Source: Saccopteryx bilineata (lineage: Eukaryota; Chordata; Mammalia; Chiroptera; Emballonuridae). Taken from it: a stretch of DNA of 64,000 bases. Position 1 is the first letter of the stretch. Each line of letters begins with the position of its first letter. The notes under the pieces are model-generated. The model did no database searches, had not been told where the DNA came from, and was given only the letters and a program-made list of their open reading frames with translations. Of this stretch, positions 60,115 to 64,000 are shown piece after piece. Location of the stretch: the NCBI RefSeq assembly GCF_036850765.1, contig NC_089496.1, positions 47,110,113 through 47,174,112 of the forward strand, written 5' to 3'. The position numbers and the translations under genes were made by a program.

Positions 60115-60169
60115 AATAGCAGCTGCAGCAAGTGAAATAAGAAATGCAACATTAAATGAGACCTCTGTT

Positions 60170-60324
60170 GCCTTGGCCAGATAGCTCAGTTGATTGGAGC
60201 ATTGTCCCAATATGCAGAGGTCGGGGGTTCGATCCTGGGTCAGGGCACGTACAGGAACAGATCGATGATTCTGTCTCACCTCCTTTCCTCTCTCGCTAAA
60301 ATCAATGTTTTAAAAGATAAACGG
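60170..60324 (+). mobile_element. VES-type SINE (compact subfamily)
   Basis: The tRNA-like head TTGGCCAGATAGCTCAGTTG with the B box GGTTCGATCC is followed by a short body and an A-rich tail. The duplication is GACCTCTGTT / GACTTCTGTT at 60160-60169 and 60325-60334. Confidence 0.9.
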
Positions 60325-61526
60325 GACTTCTGTTTTAATAACAGTAAGGCTCTGATGTGAAGTGTGAAGGCCTCGGTAGACGGTGGGTACTCTACGACTG
60401 TCAGCTTTGAGCCTTTTCCTGTGAGCTGGTTCAGCTCCTGCCGTGGCACGTTGCAGTCTGGGGTGGGGTCAGTGTGCGATGCGGGACAAGTGTCTGAGAG
60501 CGGTGTTTTGATTAGATGTGTACACAGTTTTTTATTTCACTGTGACAGGGTTTTTTGAAGGAGAGAATGTTTTGGAATATCTTCAGTGTCACCTTACGTC
60601 TGGGCCAATAAATTAAAGCTGTGGCTAAAATTATATAAGCATTTTAAGAGAAGTACTATAAACCAATGCTAATAAAATGAAGTTTTTATCTTAGGATTTT
60701 ACATGCCAGGATAATATGTCAAAGTCCTTCACCTGTAGATGAAATTTTGTCCTTTAGAGTCAATAAACTTTTATATAAGATGGAAATCATGGTATAAAAT
60801 TTTTAATTTCATGGTCTGATCAATTAAATTCTTCCTTTCACATCACAGTGAGCTGAGTGGGGTGTGGGACGTGCACTCCTCGCAGGCAGTGCCCGCCTGC
60901 TGGTCTCAGACAGCATTCCGTGGCCCCTACCATACATGTCAGAGGCTGCTTTTTCTTTCTCTGCTTTGTACACAGACCTGAGAGTGTGGCAGCTGCTCTC
61001 AGAAGTGTGAATCGACGTAGTCAGTCTGTAAGGTTCTCCAAGTGCCATTTTCAGAACCTATAGGCATAAAAATCTTGACGATTTCACGTGTTTGCTTCTG
61101 CTCTGCCGTTATGTGTCATATGATAAACTCCTCTTTGTCTCTGTTGCTGTTCCAGATTAATAGTGTATGGGTTTAAAGAGGAGTCAGTGTTGTTAAAACA
61201 TTTTTTTAAAGGCAACATTTAAAAAAAATTAAATAATAATAATAGATAAAAAAGGCAACATGTAGCAACAAATGCAGCATTTCTGGTAGTCTTCAGGATA
61301 AGAATGTCATAACCCAAAATAGAGATACATGAATATCTAAGGGGTTGATTAGTTATGAAATTGTTTACTATTTTTAATTTGAGATGTTTAGTTATTTGGG
61401 AAGAAGTTAGTAAGTTGGGGGGGTGTATTTTCTGTATTCTGGTATAACTATTATATAGTAATGATTTTTTTTTTATGTTTTAAGCTTTGATTTGTCTTTC
61501 TGTGTCCTTGGTCTTTTCTTTTGCAG

Positions 61527-62430
61527 AACACTAATTTTATGAGTTTTTAGACTAGTAAGCACGTGTATGAAAATTTACGGTAACTAAAGCAATGTTCATG
61601 GGGAAATGAATGTTGTGTTCTGATTTTTATTAACTAGATGGACCACTGCTTAAACTAAAATGTATCTGCTTTTACACAGGTTTTCTTCCCTTCTCAAGAT
61701 GCTTGAAAAACCAACAGGTTATGAGGATCTGTCTCTGGAAAAACAGAAAACGCAGGCATACTCAGCAGAAATCTCAGTTCTGTGCAACCTAGTCAAGCAG
61801 AGACGGACAATCATAGGGGAAGCCCGCTGTGGAGAGGACATTTGCCACAGAACTCAGTGTACCAAACAGGACAGAGGGACTTACAGGGATTTTGAAAATG
61901 CTGCACATCCCTTAATAGTCATCCACATAGGTAATACTGAGAAACGTTTTGTATTCAGACGCCAAAGTTAACTGATTTAAAAGTTGATTTACTTTTTATT
62001 AAGTTCTTTAGAGCTGCACAGCCAGCGTTTTGATTTGTTGTGTTTTTTAGTTTGGGGGTCTGTTTATTTTCCCCAACACGATGTTTCTGCATTCATCTGT
62101 TCTTCAATTGAAGACTGCATAATTTACTTCCTATAAATTTAAATCTTAAATGTGAAACCAAGAAATGTAATCAAGCAGTAAACATTTTGAGTGTAGACCA
62201 CAATCTCAAGTTCTTCTGTTATTTTCCCCCAAGGGTGGAAAGTATACTTCTACATAGGAAAGCTAAAATATGTTAACATTTTAAATTAAAAGCTTAACAT
62301 TACCAGAATGCAGTCCAAAGAGTAAATCAGGTTACATAATTACATTTTAATTAATTAAATCTCAGATTGTCTACTGAATTACAGTTTATTAAGTGTGTTA
62401 TTTCCTCTTGAATAAAACTGCTCGACAGCT
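61527..62430 (+). other. ZNRF2: Candidate ZNRF2 3' UTR exon
   Basis: A pyrimidine-rich acceptor (TCTTTTCTTTTGCAG) ends at 61526, and repeats are scarce from about 61.5 to 63.4 kb, as expected for a conserved, AT-rich 3' UTR. A possible AATAAA lies at 62411-62416. The donor after the stop codon in exon 4 implies at least one more untranslated exon. An open frame at 61660-61971 (103 codons) falls inside and shows no family resemblance. The 3' boundary is a guess; transcript evidence would be needed to set it. Confidence 0.3.
62411..62416 (+). terminator. Candidate polyadenylation signal
   Basis: AATAAA in a repeat-poor stretch downstream of the last candidate ZNRF2 acceptor. Several AATAAA motifs occur in AT-rich DNA, so this is only a candidate. 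Confidence 0.2.
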
Positions 62431-63504
62431 AATCAGCAATGAACCATCTTGCAGCTATGCAACTTCAAGAAAAATACAGATTACCAGTTTTAAGTGCTAC
62501 CAGCTATAATAACTTTGTTTTAACGGGTATTTTTGTTTGTTCTTTTCATGTAATTATTTTATTGTGCTTTGTATCTCCAGGCAGTTTTCCCACATTTGGG
62601 TAAAATGTTTTAGCAGGTTGTAAGCTTAATAACTTAGGAAAAGGGTAAAATAAAAATCTTCTGGAGTGGAATTTGGAATGATTTGAGGAACTTTTATATA
62701 CTTTTAAAAATCAGAATTCAATTGGGATGCCAGATTTATAGCAATTTGCATCTTTAATTTTCCAGATAATCTGGAGTTTAGTGTTTGATAAATGATTTTT
62801 TAAAGCAAATATGAAGATTTTGTTAATTTATAATTTATTATTGTGTTATTACTGTAATTGAAAATGTTATAGAACTTTTAAATTTAGTCTTGTTTAGGAA
62901 GGAGTGTATTAAGCAAAATCATGTGAATAGATATTCCCACAAAATACATCTGAATGGTTAAAAAATACTGGAAAAGAGCTATTAGGGCTACAATACTGAA
63001 TGTTCTCTTTTTTTTAATGTCAAAAATACCGATAAACAGGTTCCTGTTGCAACGTGGGAAACTGTTGTCAGTGAGCATTAAGCAGCGCGCGTCCTCGCTG
63101 CACCGGGAAGGCGCACCTGCTGTCCTTGTTCTAAGCCTTCTCTAGTGGGTCTCAGTATTTGGTTCTCTATTTCATGCTGCTACTCCTAATTCTCTCAAAT
63201 TTTTCTCTATTGCTTCTGTTTCATTTTTTTTTAAGGGCATGTACAGGAGCAACTGTTGCTACCCAGAAAGATTTGTGTATTACAAACAATTAGAAGGGTT
63301 TTTAATTGCTTCCTGTGTGATTCTAGACGAGATAACATTTTCCGTGAAGTGATGCTGTGAAATCCCTTTTGTTATGCTGCATTTGATAAAAGGATCCCAA
63401 ACCTCCATTTTGACAGCTGATGGCACAATTTCATAGGTGCTTTTTTAACCAGTTTTCCCTCAAGAAAAATATTCTTTCTTTAAATTTTTTTCTGTTATGA
63501 AATA

Positions 63505-63580
63505 TACTGCTCACAAAAATTAGAGGATATTCAAAATGAATATGAAGCTATAAAATATCCCCCAGTTTTTGTGAGCAGTG
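63505..63580. mobile_element. 76-bp hairpin MITE, TA-flanked
   Basis: The arms TACTGCTCACAAAAATTAG and CACTGCTCACAAAAACTGG (rc of right end) sit between TA dinucleotides. The halves pair almost throughout, for example GGATATTC with AAAATATCC, giving an RNA-hairpin-like palindrome typical of very short mariner-derived MITEs. Confidence 0.9.
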
Positions 63581-63685
63581 TATTAATATGAATCTTTAAG
63601 TTCACTTTCCATCAATCTTGTCGCGCACTCAGCCCTGTTCCGCTGATCAGGGTTCCCAACTCCCGCGGCTGCTGCTACGGCAAGG

Positions 63686-63917
63686 CACTCGGAGCCTGCG
63701 GCTTAAGGCGAGCTCAGTGTTTGTCACCGGCACTCGGAGCCAGTGGGTTAAGGCGGGCTCAGTGTTTGTCACCGGCACTCGGAACCCCCAGGTTAAGGCG
63801 GGCTCAGTGTTTGTTGCTGGCACTCGGAGCCCCCGGTTAAGGCGGGCTCAGTGTTTGTCACCGGCGCTCGGAGCCCTCAGAGCCCGCTGGTTAAGGCGGG
63901 CTCAGTGTTTGTCGGTG
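63686..63917. repeat. GC-rich minisatellite, 45-bp unit, five copies
   Basis: Units start CACTCGGAGC at 63686, 63731, 63776, 63821 and (as CGCTCGGAGC) 63865. They contain TTAAGGCGGGCTCAGTGTTT. The fourth is 44 bp and the last is enlarged to about 53 bp by a small internal duplication (GAGCCCTCAGAGCCC). Because 45 is divisible by three an open frame persists through the array, but nothing else supports coding. Confidence 0.95.
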
Positions 63918-64000
63918 TCCAGTACAAATGGATTATTCTACTTGTCTAGAACAGTATTTACTTAAATCTGTTTATAGCAATCCCTTTCTTATTAAAACTT

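Larger units (their letters stand above)
56441..61526 (+). other. ZNRF2: Putative ZNRF2 intron 4 (after the stop codon)
   Basis: The donor GTAATT follows 22 bp after the stop, and the next good acceptor is at 61526. Most of the interval is a microsatellite, MIR sequence, an antisense Tigger1 and one SINE. 57190-57860 and 60330-61520 show no identifiable element. If transcripts are not spliced here, this would be 3' UTR or flank instead. Confidence 0.4.

Noticed and set aside
61660..61971. 103-codon gene downstream of ZNRF2
   Set aside because: It lies in a likely 3' UTR and has no recognisable family or start context; a chance open frame is simpler.

Overview
The window is mammalian nuclear DNA, almost certainly from a bat. 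The evidence is about 20 copies of tRNA-headed VES-type SINEs, young hAT and Tc1/mariner-type elements with intact target duplications, and a Helitron with HeliBat-like ends. That mixture is characteristic of bats, and Helitrons point to a vespertilionid-like lineage, although the family cannot be fixed from this sequence alone. The DNA is AT-rich and intronic, with no prokaryotic features.

The only cellular gene I can support is ZNRF2, an E3 ubiquitin ligase, on the + strand. Its first exon lies outside the window. Exon 2 (29048-29143) carries a C2HC zinc finger. Exon 3 (52637-52742) and exon 4 (56361-56440, stop at 56416-56418) together carry the RING finger. Codon phase matches across both internal junctions, with consensus splice sites throughout. 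A 3' untranslated exon may begin at 61527. Everything else is intron, untranslated or flanking sequence.

Region by region. 1-29047 (intron 1) holds SINEs, a hAT element split by a SINE, a 14-copy 38-bp minisatellite, LTR-like repeats, a HAL1/L1 element interrupted by a Helitron with a decayed Pif1-like helicase, a reverse-orientation LTR, an antisense L1 with ORF2 remnants, a CpG-rich patch at 20.75-21.26 kb, and several MITEs. 29144-52636 (intron 2) holds an unassigned LTR retroelement remnant at 33.1-34.2 kb, a clean solo LTR with a 5-bp duplication at 40.27 kb, a three-level nest of DNA transposons at 44.27-45.70 kb, and a GC-rich minisatellite at 45.9 kb. 52743-56360 (intron 3) holds an L1 fragment, a MER3-like hAT and a SINE split by a DNA element. 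56441-61526 holds a near full-length antisense Tigger1. 61.5-64 kb is low in repeats apart from a 76-bp hairpin MITE and a 45-bp minisatellite.

Most long open frames here are artefacts of minisatellites, SINEs or LTRs. I found no convincing new gene system. The most interesting signals are the Helitron-in-HAL1 insertion, the nested transposons with exact duplications, the hairpin MITEs, and the CpG-rich patch with a strong splice donor.
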